Below, one piece after another: positions 8,732-16,183 of a stretch of 27,878 nucleotides of DNA. Under the pieces are notes generated by a model. It worked only from the letters and a program-made list of their open reading frames with translations, was not told where the DNA came from and did no database searches. How positions within the stretch are numbered: position 1 is the first letter of the stretch; the number at the start of each line of letters is the position of its first letter. The DNA is from Thiopontia sp964344435. Lineage in GTDB: Bacteria; Pseudomonadota; Gammaproteobacteria; GCF-002020875. Location: NCBI GenBank assembly GCA_964344435.1, contig CAYFNH010000023.1:1-27878 (forward strand), in the 5' to 3' direction. A program made the translations under genes and the position numbers.

Positions 8732-9173
8732 GTTGGATATTCATGAGGTGATGAAGCACCTGCCACACCGTTACCCGTTTTTGCTGGTAGATCGAGTGCT
8801 CGATTTCGAGGCAGGGAAAGCTCTGCGAGCCATCAAGAATGTCACCATCAATGAGCCCTTCTTTCAGGGGCACTTTCCTCACGTTCCGGTGATGCCTGGT
8901 GTGTTGATTATGGAGGCGTTGGCGCAGGCTACCGGTATTCTCTCTTTCAAGACCACCGGCAAGCTCCCTACCGATGATTCGCTCTACTATTTCGTTGGTA
9001 TCGACAAGGCTCGCTTCCGCAGGCCGGTAGAGCCCGGGGACCAGCTGGTGCTTGAGGTCGAGCTGGAACGCCGCATCCGGGATGTCTGGAAGTTCAAGGG
9101 CAAGGCGTTGGTGGATGGTGAGGTGGTGGCCAGTGCTGACCTGATGTGTGCCGAGAAAGATCTGACCGCGTGA
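8724..9173 (+). CDS. fabZ: 3-hydroxyacyl-[ACP] dehydratase
   Basis: FabZ removes water from 3-hydroxyacyl-ACP in fatty-acid elongation. It competes with LpxA and LpxD for the same substrates, which is the known logic for its position in this operon. The hot-dog fold signature FFQGHFPHVPVMPGVLIMEA begins at residue 46. Catalytic His50 and Glu64 are both present, followed by LAQATG. HLPHRYPFLLVDRV at 12-25 is the family's N-terminal motif. Its 149 residues match the family. The ATG overlaps the end of lpxD, and GAGAGAAAAG upstream is a plausible ribosome site. The stop overlaps the likely lpxA GTG. Confidence 0.98.
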   Translation: MSELDIHEVMKHLPHRYPFLLVDRVLDFEAGKALRAIKNVTINEPFFQGHFPHVPVMPGVLIMEALAQATGILSFKTTGKLPTDDSLYYFVGIDKARFRRPVEPGDQLVLEVELERRIRDVWKFKGKALVDGEVVASADLMCAEKDLTA

Positions 9174-9952
9174 CCATCCACTCTACTGCGGTAGTTGATC
9201 CCAGTGCAGAGATTGCCGACGGGGTTGAGATTGGCCCATACTCGGTTATCGGAAAAGAGGTAACCATTGGTGCCGGTACCCGAGTCGAGTCCCATGTAGT
9301 CATCAAGGGACCGACCACCATTGGGGCACATAACCACTTCTTCCAGTTTGCCTCCATCGGTGAGGATCCGCAGGATCTCAAGTTTGAGGGGGAGCGAACA
9401 ACTCTGGAGATTGGTGATCACAATACCTTTCGCGAATGCTGCACCATCAACCGGGGTACCGGGAACGGGGGCGGGGTGACTCGTATCGGTAACCACAATC
9501 TGATTATGGCCTATGTCCATGTGGCGCACGACTGTATTATCCACGACCATGTGATTCTGGTGAACAACACCTCTCTGGCGGGACATGTGGAGATTCATGA
9601 CCATGTGACTCTGGGCGGGTTTACTCTGGTTAGCCAGTTCCTTTCGATTGGCTCCTACGCGTTCTCTACCATGGGGAGCGCGATTAACAAGCATGTTCCT
9701 CCCTATATTCAGGTCTCCGGAAACCTGGCACGCCCGGTCAGTCTCAACCTGGTCGGGCTGAAGCGTAACGGTTTTGACCAGCAGGCACGTAGCGCCATGA
9801 AGCAGGCCTTCAAGTGGATGTTTCATGGCAAGGAGCCACTACCCGAGATACAGCAGAGAATCAGTGAGCTGGCTCGGCAGCATCCGGAGTTGAATTTGTT
9901 CCACGACTTCATCGTTGAGCAGGCAGAGAGCAAGATTGGTATCCTGCGCTAA
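9170..9952 (+). CDS. lpxA: UDP-N-acetylglucosamine O-acyltransferase
   Basis: LpxA catalyses the first lipid A step, moving a 3-hydroxyacyl chain from ACP to UDP-GlcNAc. The 260-residue product is a hexapeptide-repeat beta-helix (about 1-185) with a C-terminal helical domain. HVAHDC at 117-122 contains the essential base, His120 (E. coli His125). His117 and His139 match E. coli His122 and His144. E. coli His99 and His160 are replaced by Asn94 (TINRGT) and Ser155 (VSQF). The hydrocarbon-ruler position (E. coli Gly173) is Met168, as in Pseudomonas aeruginosa, suggesting preference for a C10 chain. I chose GTG at 9170, a GTGA overlap with fabZ and the right length; GTG at 9146 would add eight non-conserved residues. 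Confidence 0.95.
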   Translation: MTIHSTAVVDPSAEIADGVEIGPYSVIGKEVTIGAGTRVESHVVIKGPTTIGAHNHFFQFASIGEDPQDLKFEGERTTLEIGDHNTFRECCTINRGTGNGGGVTRIGNHNLIMAYVHVAHDCIIHDHVILVNNTSLAGHVEIHDHVTLGGFTLVSQFLSIGSYAFSTMGSAINKHVPPYIQVSGNLARPVSLNLVGLKRNGFDQQARSAMKQAFKWMFHGKEPLPEIQQRISELARQHPELNLFHDFIVEQAESKIGILR

Positions 9953-9977
9953 TCCCGATCAGGTTGTGCGGGGCGCT

Positions 9978-11117
9978 GTGAAGCAGATTATGATCAGCGT
10001 CGGAGAGCCCTCCGGTGATCTCCATGCGGCAAAATTGCTGCAACAACTGAAGCGTAGCTCGCACCCCCCACACTGTTTCGGCATGGGGGGGGGGCGCATG
10101 CGTGCCCAGGGGTTCGATGCCATTGTCGATAGTGAGCAGATGGCGGTGATGGGGCTGGTAGAGATTATCCGCCACTTTCCTGGGCTGTATGGTGTGCTGC
10201 GTACACTTCGTCAGCTGCTGAAGCACCGCCGTCCCGACCTTTTGGTTCTGGTGGACTATCCCGGGTTTAATGTGCTGCTGGCAAAAACGGCGAAGCGGCT
10301 CGGCGTACCCGTGCTCTATTACATCAGCCCGAAAATCTGGGTTTGGCGCCAGGGGAGAATCCACAAACTGAAAAGGTGGGTGGATCAGATGGCACTGATC
10401 TTTCCGTTTGAACTGCAGTACTATCGACAGGTGGGTCTGCCGGCCACCTATGTGGGCCATCCCTTGGTGGGTGAGGTCTCCTGTGCAGAGTCGGTGGCCT
10501 CCGTGCGGGAACGTTTTGGGCTGGATACCAAGCGGCTTACCATCGGGCTGTTTCCCGGAAGCCGTGCTGGTGAGGTGAATGCGCTGCTTGACGATCTGCT
10601 GCAGTCGGCAAACCAGCTCCGCGACTCCTGTCCCGAGGTTCAATTTCTGTTATCACAGGCACCAGAGCTGCCTGTGGAGATTCTTGAACGGATAGATCGG
10701 TTTGAGGGGGGGCTGGTGAGGGTTCGGGGTGAGGCGCACTGCGCCATTCATGCCTGCGATGCCATTATTACTGCATCGGGAACGGTCACACTGGAGATGG
10801 CGCTGCTCAATCGACCTATGGTGGTGATCTACCGCATGGCCCCACTCAGCTATGCCATTGTCAGTCGCCTGATTCGTACCCGCTGGGTGTCGCTGGTCAA
10901 TATCGTGGCACAGCGGAACGTGGTGCCCGAGCTTCTGCAGAATGAGGTGAATGCGGACAGTATCTGTACGGCACTGACCCCGCTGCTTTCTGATACCAGT
11001 GAGCGCAGAGCCATGCTGGACGGGCTACAGCAGGTGCGAGAGAGCCTGGGAGAGGGTGGCTCGGCACAGCGTCTGGCTACTCTGATTATGCAGATGTTGG
11101 AAAAATCGGAGGGGTAG
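9978..11117 (+). CDS. lpxB: Lipid-A-disaccharide synthase
   Basis: LpxB is a peripheral-membrane glycosyltransferase (family GT19) that joins UDP-2,3-diacylglucosamine and lipid X to give the lipid A disaccharide. Recognisable segments are ISVGEPSGDLHAA near the N-terminus, AVMGLVEI, YYISPKIWVWRQGRI, LFPGSRAGEV and ASGTVTLEMAL with MVVIYRM. The frame is open back to TTG at 9915, but that start would overlap lpxA by 38 bp. I prefer GTG at 9978 (preceded by GGGG), giving 379 residues (E. coli: 382). ATG at 9990 is another option. The stop abuts the rnhB start. lpxC and lpxH are not in the window. Confidence 0.94.
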   Translation: MKQIMISVGEPSGDLHAAKLLQQLKRSSHPPHCFGMGGGRMRAQGFDAIVDSEQMAVMGLVEIIRHFPGLYGVLRTLRQLLKHRRPDLLVLVDYPGFNVLLAKTAKRLGVPVLYYISPKIWVWRQGRIHKLKRWVDQMALIFPFELQYYRQVGLPATYVGHPLVGEVSCAESVASVRERFGLDTKRLTIGLFPGSRAGEVNALLDDLLQSANQLRDSCPEVQFLLSQAPELPVEILERIDRFEGGLVRVRGEAHCAIHACDAIITASGTVTLEMALLNRPMVVIYRMAPLSYAIVSRLIRTRWVSLVNIVAQRNVVPELLQNEVNADSICTALTPLLSDTSERRAMLDGLQQVRESLGEGGSAQRLATLIMQMLEKSEG

Positions 11118-11687
11118 ATGGTTATTGCCGGAGTGGATGAGGTGGGGCGCGGCCCCCTGGTGGGTTCGGTTGTGGCTGCAGCCGTGGTCTTGCCACAAAA
11201 CCATGGTGTGGTTGGGCTGGCAGACTCCAAAAAGTTGTCTCCCAAACGGCGTCAGTACCTGGCGGAACAGATTCGAGACGTTGCTGTCGGCTGGGCCGTG
11301 GCCGAGTCAACGCATCTGGAGATTGATCGGCTCAATATCCTCAATGCCACCCTGTTGGCGATGAAACGGGCGGTGGAGCAGTTGCAGTGCCATTATGACA
11401 GGGTGCAGGTGGATGGGAATCGGCTACCGGATCTGAATACGCCCGCCGAGGCAATTGTGAAGGGGGATCAGAAGGTGGAGGTGATCAGTGCCGCTTCGAT
11501 CCTTGCCAAGGTGGAGCGCGACCGAATGATGGAGCAGTTGCACCAGCTTCATCCTCAATACGGTTTTGACCGTCACAAGGGGTACCCTACCCGCCTCCAT
11601 TTTGAAATGCTTCAACGTTACGGGGCGCTACCACAGCATCGACGCAGCTTCCGTCCGGTGGCGGCTGTTTGCGGCGGTAGTGAGTAA
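11118..11687 (+). CDS. rnhB: Ribonuclease HII
   Basis: RNase HII cuts RNA in RNA-DNA hybrids and removes single ribonucleotides from DNA. The motif GVDEVGRGPLVGSVVAAAV lies at residues 5-23. The four catalytic acids are visible: Asp7, Glu8, Asp99 (in VDGNR) and Asp117 (in KGD, followed by ISAASILAKVERDR). The 189-residue length is usual. The ATG directly follows the lpxB TAG, with GGAGG inside the end of lpxB as ribosome site. It closes the envelope operon. lpxB-rnhB is a common pairing in gammaproteobacteria; dnaE, which often follows, is absent here. Confidence 0.96.
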   Translation: MVIAGVDEVGRGPLVGSVVAAAVVLPQNHGVVGLADSKKLSPKRRQYLAEQIRDVAVGWAVAESTHLEIDRLNILNATLLAMKRAVEQLQCHYDRVQVDGNRLPDLNTPAEAIVKGDQKVEVISAASILAKVERDRMMEQLHQLHPQYGFDRHKGYPTRLHFEMLQRYGALPQHRRSFRPVAAVCGGSE

Positions 11688-11710
11688 TTGAGGCCGCAGT
11701 GAGATGGTGA

Positions 11711-11740
11711 TTGACAGCGGTGGTTGAGTATGTGTACTAT
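11711..11740 (+). promoter_or_regulatory. Strong sigma-70 promoter for tRNA-Glu
   Basis: A perfect -35 TTGACA (11711-11716) is followed by an 18-bp spacer and TACTAT (11735-11740). The next bases, GCGCC, form a GC-rich discriminator of the kind linked to stringent control of stable-RNA genes. The predicted start near 11747 would leave a roughly 47-nt 5' leader before the mature tRNA, to be removed by RNase P. Confidence 0.75.
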
Positions 11741-11793
11741 GCGCCACACTTTAGCGGCTGGCCCGGTTCGGAACTGCGCTCTAGTGTCAAAAT

Positions 11794-11868
11794 GCTCTCT
11801 TCGTCTAGCGGTTAGGACGCTGGCCTCTCACGCCGGTAACAGGGGTTCGATTCCCCTAGGGAGTACCA
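11794..11868 (+). tRNA. tRNA-Glu (anticodon CTC)
   Basis: A complete 75-nt cloverleaf can be folded by eye. The 7-bp acceptor is GCTCTCT with AGGGAGT (two G-U pairs). The D arm is GTC-TAGCGGTTAG-GAC. The anticodon stem CTGGC/GCCGG encloses loop CTCTCAC, with anticodon CTC at 11827-11829. The T arm is AGGGG-TTCGATT-CCCCT. The terminal CCA is encoded at 11866-11868. The body closely follows bacterial tRNA-Glu. The CTC anticodon reads only GAG; most gammaproteobacteria rely on a TTC-anticodon tRNA, so this is probably an extra isoacceptor. It stands alone between rnhB and pcnB with its own promoter. Confidence 0.96.
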
Positions 11869-11997
11869 ATTTCAACTTGCAACGAGATGTTGTCTGCCTC
11901 TTTTCAAATTACCTGTTCCCCTTTATTCGCCGCTTGTGCAAGCAATAGCGGATGGCAGGCGTCCGGTATCGACTGTTCAATAGTACAATAGACAGTT

Positions 11998-13419
11998 ATG
12001 AAAAGAGATCAAGAGAAGCAGGTGTCCGCTGTAGAAGGCAAGCGTAAGGCGGGTGGGTGGCTGAAGCGCCTGTTTGGAGGTGCCAGAGAGCAAACCTCGG
12101 AAGAGGCAGAAGTGTTGGTGATTGCCCGCCCCGACCATCCGATCTCCCGTTCCATGATGAGCCGCAATGCGGTCAAGGTGCTGAACCGCCTGCACCAGGC
12201 AGGATACGGTGCCTATCTGGTAGGGGGCGGTGTACGTGACCTGATGCTCGAGCGAGAGCCAAAGGACTTTGATGTGGCCACCAGCGCCACTCCGGAAGAG
12301 GTCAAGGCGCTGTTTCGTAACTGCCGTCTGATCGGGCGTCGTTTCCGTCTCGCACACGTCCATTTTGGAAGAGAGATCATTGAGGTGGCTACCTTCCGCT
12401 CTGCCCAGGAGTCTGCAGAAGATACCCTGCAGACCGAGGACGGGATGATTCTGCGTGACAACCAGTACGGTACCCTGGAAGAGGATGCCTGGCGGCGTGA
12501 CTTCTCAATCAATGCCCTCTATTACAATATTGCAGATTTTTCGGTGGTGGATTACACCGGAGGGGTGGAGGATCTCAAGCGCGGAGAGATCTGCCTGATT
12601 GGGGATCCGGTACAGCGTTATCGGGAAGATCCGGTGCGAATGTTGCGCGCGGTTCGCTTTGCGGTAAAGCTGGGGTTCCGTATTGAGGCGGATACTGAAG
12701 CAGCGATTGCGGTGTTGGGCGAGTTGCTACAGCAGATCCCTCAGGCCCGCCTCTATGAAGAGTTCTTGAAGATGTTTCAGGCAGGTCAGGCGTTGGATAC
12801 CTTCGAGCGGCTGCGCCATTATGATCTATTTCGTTATCTCTTCCCAATGACAGATCGTATGTTATCGGAGGAGGAGGGGAACTTCCCTCATACATTCCTG
12901 GTTCGTGCGCTGGAGAATACCGACCGCAGAGTAGCAGAGAACAAGCCGATTACCCCCGCCTTTCTGATTGCAGCACTGCTGTGGGAGCTGGTGCGGCAAC
13001 ATGCAGATCGCTCGGAGGAGTGCGATCCGGAGAGTGGCAGGCGCCTGCCGCACAACGTGCGTTTGCATCGGGCGGGGCAACAGGTGCTGCGCCAGCAACG
13101 GAAAAGCCTCTCCATGCCCAAGCGTTTTGCAATCATGGCGCAGGAGATCTGGGAGCTGCAGCCACGTTTTTCCCGTCAACGGGGGCGCCAGCCCTATCGT
13201 TTTCTGGAGCACCCCCGGTTTCGTGCAGCGTATGATTTTCTGTTGTTGAGAGCGGAAGTGGGTGAAGTGGACTCGGCGCTGGCGCAGTGGTGGACAGAGT
13301 TTCAGCAGGTCAACCCGGCCGGGCGTGAAGAGATGAGTCACCCGGTGGAAGAGGAAAAGCGGCCACGCAAGCGTCGTCGCAGACGCAAGAAGAAGCAGAG
13401 TAGACAGCCAGCTGAATAG
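11998..13419 (+). CDS. pcnB: Poly(A) polymerase I
   Basis: PcnB adds 3' poly(A) tails that mark RNAs for decay. Residues 47-130 carry the nucleotidyltransferase class II head: AYLVGGGVRDLML (72-84) and KDFDVATSATPEEV (89-102) with catalytic Asp90 and Asp92. RRFRLAHVHFGREIIEVATFR follows. RRDFSINALYYN and DPVRMLRAVRFAVKLGF are further family motifs. The C-terminus ends in a very basic tail (RPRKRRRRRKKKQSRQ), typical of PcnB and absent from CCA-adding enzymes, which supports this call over cca. The 473-residue product starts at ATG 11998 with no clear Shine-Dalgarno sequence. folK follows after about 90 bp, a frequent pairing. Confidence 0.94.
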   Translation: MKRDQEKQVSAVEGKRKAGGWLKRLFGGAREQTSEEAEVLVIARPDHPISRSMMSRNAVKVLNRLHQAGYGAYLVGGGVRDLMLEREPKDFDVATSATPEEVKALFRNCRLIGRRFRLAHVHFGREIIEVATFRSAQESAEDTLQTEDGMILRDNQYGTLEEDAWRRDFSINALYYNIADFSVVDYTGGVEDLKRGEICLIGDPVQRYREDPVRMLRAVRFAVKLGFRIEADTEAAIAVLGELLQQIPQARLYEEFLKMFQAGQALDTFERLRHYDLFRYLFPMTDRMLSEEEGNFPHTFLVRALENTDRRVAENKPITPAFLIAALLWELVRQHADRSEECDPESGRRLPHNVRLHRAGQQVLRQQRKSLSMPKRFAIMAQEIWELQPRFSRQRGRQPYRFLEHPRFRAAYDFLLLRAEVGEVDSALAQWWTEFQQVNPAGREEMSHPVEEEKRPRKRRRRRKKKQSRQPAE

Positions 13420-13468
13420 TTACTATTGAGCTTCATGACTATGGGGGTTGGCTGGGTTGTTGTACGAT

Positions 13469-13489
13469 GGATCGCTTCGGTGACGATCC
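13469..13489 (+). other. Stem-loop between pcnB and folK
   Basis: GGATCG (13469-13474) pairs perfectly with CGATCC (13484-13489) around a 9-nt loop, CTTCGGTGA. It lies 50 bp after the pcnB stop and 20 bp before the folK start. There is no T-run, so it is not a clear intrinsic terminator. It could stabilise the upstream mRNA end or affect folK initiation. Confidence 0.35.
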
Positions 13490-13509
13490 TGCTTTGGTAG
13501 AAGGTGCTG

Positions 13510-14001
13510 ATGGCATTTGTTTTCATCGGATTGGGGAGTAATCTTGCACGTCCTGTTGAACAGCTCGGGCGAGCACTCAAGGCACTTGAGGAGCTCTCCG
13601 AGAGGGGATGGAAGCGCTCTTCGCTCTACCGCACACCGCCCATGGGGCCACAGGATCAACCGGACTATATCAATGCGGTTGCCGGGTTTGAAACCTCGTT
13701 GCAGCCCCTCCAGCTGTTGGATCGTCTGCAGCAGATTGAGCGGCAACAGGGGCGTGAGCGCGGGCGTCGCTGGGGTGAGCGCACTCTGGATCTGGATTTG
13801 TTGTTCTATGGTGAGGAGCGAATCGATCACCCGGATCTGAAGGTGCCACACCCCGGGGTTGCGCTACGCGGCTTTGTCCTGATTCCGCTGGCTGAGATTG
13901 TGGGTGAGACGTGGGCGGCTCCCGGGCTGGGGGCGCTGAAACCGTTATTGGCGAATTGTGAGTACAGTACAGTCGAGAAATTGAGAGAGGTGTCATCGTG
14001 A
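13510..14001 (+). CDS. folK: 2-amino-4-hydroxy-6-hydroxymethyldihydropteridine pyrophosphokinase (HPPK)
   Basis: HPPK transfers pyrophosphate from ATP to 6-hydroxymethyl-dihydropterin in folate synthesis. FIGLGSN lies at residues 5-11. YRTPPMGPQDQPDYINAVAG follows in the middle, and RRWGERTLDLDLLFYG contains the metal-binding Asp pair and the Arg residues that bind ATP. The 163-residue length is typical. I chose ATG at 13510, 5 bp after AAGG, rather than the in-frame GTG at 13504. The stop codon overlaps the panB GTG (GTGA), tying folate and pantothenate synthesis into one transcript, as in many gammaproteobacteria; PanB uses 5,10-methylene-THF. Confidence 0.96.
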   Translation: MAFVFIGLGSNLARPVEQLGRALKALEELSERGWKRSSLYRTPPMGPQDQPDYINAVAGFETSLQPLQLLDRLQQIERQQGRERGRRWGERTLDLDLLFYGEERIDHPDLKVPHPGVALRGFVLIPLAEIVGETWAAPGLGALKPLLANCEYSTVEKLREVSS

Positions 14002-14801
14002 CAGCAGACAAAGTGACCGTCTCCACCTTGATGGAGAGGAAGCGACAGCAGCAGAAGATATCGATGCTGACCGCCTATGACTTCAGTTTCGCGCGACAGG
14101 TGGATGCGGCGGGGGTGGATGTTGTTCTGGTGGGGGATTCACTGGGTATGGTGGTGCAGGGTAGGGAGACCACCATTCCGGTGACCATGGATGAGATGGT
14201 CTATCACGTGCAGTTGGTTCAGCGGGGGCTGCAACGGGCCCTGTTGCTGGCAGACCTTCCCTTTATGAGTTATGCCACCCCGGAGCAGGGGTTGCATAAT
14301 GCTGGGCGGTTGATGAAAGAGGCGGGGGCACAGATGGTGAAGCTGGAGGGGGGGGCAGATCAGGTCTCCACCGTGCAGCTGCTGGTGAGTCGCAATATAC
14401 CAGTCTGTGCGCACCTGGGGTTGCAGCCGCAGTCAGTACACCGCCTGGGTGGGTATAAGGTACAGGGGCGCGAGCAGGAGACGGCACAGCAGATGGTTGC
14501 TGATGCGCAGGCGCTGGAACAGGCCGGGGCCTCCATGCTGGTACTGGAGTGTGTGCCGGCAGATCTGGCGGCCGAGATTTCAAAGGTTCTGCAGATTCCG
14601 GTGATTGGAATCGGGGCCGGGGTTGCCTGTGATGGCCAGGTGTTGGTGCTCTATGACATGCTGGGGATTACCGGCGGACGAATTCCCAAGTTTGTGAAAA
14701 ATTTCATGCCCGAGAGTGGCTCGATTGCAGAGGCGTTGAGCGCCTACGTGGCGGAGGTACGGCAACAGCAGTTTCCGACAGAGGCAGAGAGCTTTCGCTG
14801 A
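13998..14801 (+). CDS. panB: 3-methyl-2-oxobutanoate hydroxymethyltransferase
   Basis: PanB makes ketopantoate from 2-oxoisovalerate and methylene-tetrahydrofolate, the first step to pantothenate and CoA. It is a TIM barrel. ISMLTAYDFSFARQVDAAG (residues 21-39) and VDVVLVGDSLGMVVQG carry the metal-binding Asp. TIPVTMDEMVYHV, KLEGG and VIGIGAGVACDGQVLVLYDMLG are further conserved motifs. The 267 residues match the family. The GTG start at 13998 overlaps the folK stop, with GAGAGAGG about 8 bp upstream. panC begins directly after the stop, so folK-panB-panC-panD reads as one operon. Confidence 0.97.
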   Translation: MTADKVTVSTLMERKRQQQKISMLTAYDFSFARQVDAAGVDVVLVGDSLGMVVQGRETTIPVTMDEMVYHVQLVQRGLQRALLLADLPFMSYATPEQGLHNAGRLMKEAGAQMVKLEGGADQVSTVQLLVSRNIPVCAHLGLQPQSVHRLGGYKVQGREQETAQQMVADAQALEQAGASMLVLECVPADLAAEISKVLQIPVIGIGAGVACDGQVLVLYDMLGITGGRIPKFVKNFMPESGSIAEALSAYVAEVRQQQFPTEAESFR

Positions 14802-15653
14802 ATGGAGCGGGTAGAGCAGATCACACAGCTGCGCCGGCAGGTTGCCCGCTACCGTGCGGCAGGGGAACGCGTAGCCTTTGTGCCGACCATGGGGAACCTT
14901 CATGCGGGTCATCTGGAGCTGGTGCGGCAGGCGCGTCAGCGGGCGCAGCGAGTAGTGGTTTCCATCTATGTGAACCCGTTACAGTTTGGCGCAGGAGAGG
15001 ATCTGGAACAGTACCCGAGAACCCTGCAACAGGATATCGAGCAGCTTCAGGCAGCGTCATGTGACCTTCTCTTTACTCCGAATGATGCGGTTATGTATGG
15101 TGCTGGAGAGCGCTCCCGGCAGCTGCGAATCGAGGTGCCCGGTATCGCAGAGCAGCTCTGTGGGGCCAGTCGACCGGGTCACTTCTCCGGGGTGGCGACC
15201 GTGGTGGCCAAACTGTTCAACATGGTGCAGCCAGAGATTGCCCTGTTTGGCGAGAAGGATTACCAACAGCTGCTGGTGATTCGCCAGCTGGTGGAGCAAC
15301 TCAACTTTCCTGTTGAGGTGGTGGGCGTGCCGACTGTCCGCGAAGCAGATGGATTGGCGATGAGCTCCCGTAATGGCTATCTCACCCAGGTTGAGCGTGG
15401 TGTGGCGCCAGAACTCAATCGGGTGCTGCGCTCCATGGGGCAGCAGTTACAAGAGGGTACCGGCCATTTTGTAGAGCTGGAGACCTCTGGCCGGGAGCGG
15501 TTGGAGCTGGCTGGGTTTGAGGTTGACTACCTCTCCATTCGCCAGCACGATCTCGAGATGCCATCGGCCGCTTCAAAGCAGTTGGTGATCCTGGTGGCTG
15601 CGCGACTGGGATCCACGCGACTCATTGATAATTACCCTCTGACTCTGAGATAA
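14802..15653 (+). CDS. panC: Pantothenate synthetase
   Basis: PanC condenses pantoate and beta-alanine using ATP. The nucleotidyltransferase motif FVPTMGNLHAGHLELV (residues 26-41) carries His34 and His37 of the HxGH signature. NPLQFGAGEDLEQYPRT, GHFSGVATVVAKLFNMVQP and FGEKDYQQL follow, with the KMSKS-like MSSRNGYL after VPTVREADGLA. Length 283 is normal. The ATG abuts the panB stop, and its ribosome site must lie in the end of panB. Its substrate beta-alanine is made by PanD, encoded next. Confidence 0.97.
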   Translation: MERVEQITQLRRQVARYRAAGERVAFVPTMGNLHAGHLELVRQARQRAQRVVVSIYVNPLQFGAGEDLEQYPRTLQQDIEQLQAASCDLLFTPNDAVMYGAGERSRQLRIEVPGIAEQLCGASRPGHFSGVATVVAKLFNMVQPEIALFGEKDYQQLLVIRQLVEQLNFPVEVVGVPTVREADGLAMSSRNGYLTQVERGVAPELNRVLRSMGQQLQEGTGHFVELETSGRERLELAGFEVDYLSIRQHDLEMPSAASKQLVILVAARLGSTRLIDNYPLTLR

Positions 15654-15660
15654 TAGAGCT

Positions 15661-16041
15661 ATGCAAGTAACACTACTCAAGACCAAGCTGCATCGTGCCA
15701 CGGTTACCCACTCTGAGCTGGAGTATGAAGGCTCCTGTGCCATTGATGGGACCCTGCTGGATGCCTCCGGGATCATGGAGTATGAGCAGATCCATATCTA
15801 CAATGTCGATAATGGTGAGCGTTTTGTTACCTATACGATTCGTGCTGAAGAGCATTCTGGGGTGATCTCGGTGAACGGAGCAGCTGCCCACAAGGCGGAT
15901 CCGGGAGATCGAATCATTATCTGTGCTTATGGTGCGTTGGAGCAGGCTGAAGCGGCCCGTTTCAAACCACGTCTGATCTATCTGGCAGATGACAACACCA
16001 TCAAGCGTACCGCCAATACCATCCCGGTACAGGCAGCCTGA
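15661..16041 (+). CDS. panD: Aspartate 1-decarboxylase (pyruvoyl enzyme precursor)
   Basis: PanD decarboxylates aspartate to beta-alanine. The proenzyme cuts itself between Gly24 and Ser25, and the Ser becomes the catalytic pyruvoyl group. The site is intact here in YEGSCAID, and KLHRATVTHSELEYEG before it and ISVNGAAAH after it are conserved. The 126 residues match the E. coli enzyme. It starts 7 bp after panC. Its TGA stop lies inside a CCTGATC that recurs beyond the following palindromic repeat, suggesting the repeat inserted exactly at the end of this gene without changing the protein. Confidence 0.97.
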   Translation: MQVTLLKTKLHRATVTHSELEYEGSCAIDGTLLDASGIMEYEQIHIYNVDNGERFVTYTIRAEEHSGVISVNGAAAHKADPGDRIIICAYGALEQAEAARFKPRLIYLADDNTIKRTANTIPVQAA

Positions 16042-16043
16042 TC

Positions 16044-16164
16044 GTAACTATTCAGCTCACCCCTGAAATCCGCCATTTCGGCGTTCAAAAATGGTCATTT
16101 ACACGTGTAAACTCACATTTTTTGCCTTGAACTGACGAATTTCAGGGGAAATCTGAATGGCTAC
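16044..16164. repeat. ~121-bp imperfect palindromic repeat, copy 1 (MITE-like)
   Basis: The two ends are inverted repeats: GTAACTATTCAG at the left matches the complement of CTGAATGGCTAC at the right, and inner CCCCTGAAAT matches ATTTCAGGGG perfectly. The exact centre is the 14-bp palindrome TTTACACGTGTAAA (16098-16111). The whole element can therefore fold into one long hairpin. It has no coding capacity. CCTGATC occurs on both sides (16037-16043 and 16166-16172), consistent with a 7-bp target duplication. A second copy lies at 21622-21742. It separates the convergent panD and rhodanese genes and may also help end their transcripts. Confidence 0.85.
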
Positions 16165-16183
16165 ACCTGATCAAGGCGGCCTT

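Noticed and set aside
11724..11948. 74-codon frame covering the tRNA gene
   Set aside because: It reads straight through tRNA-Glu and has no recognisable protein features.
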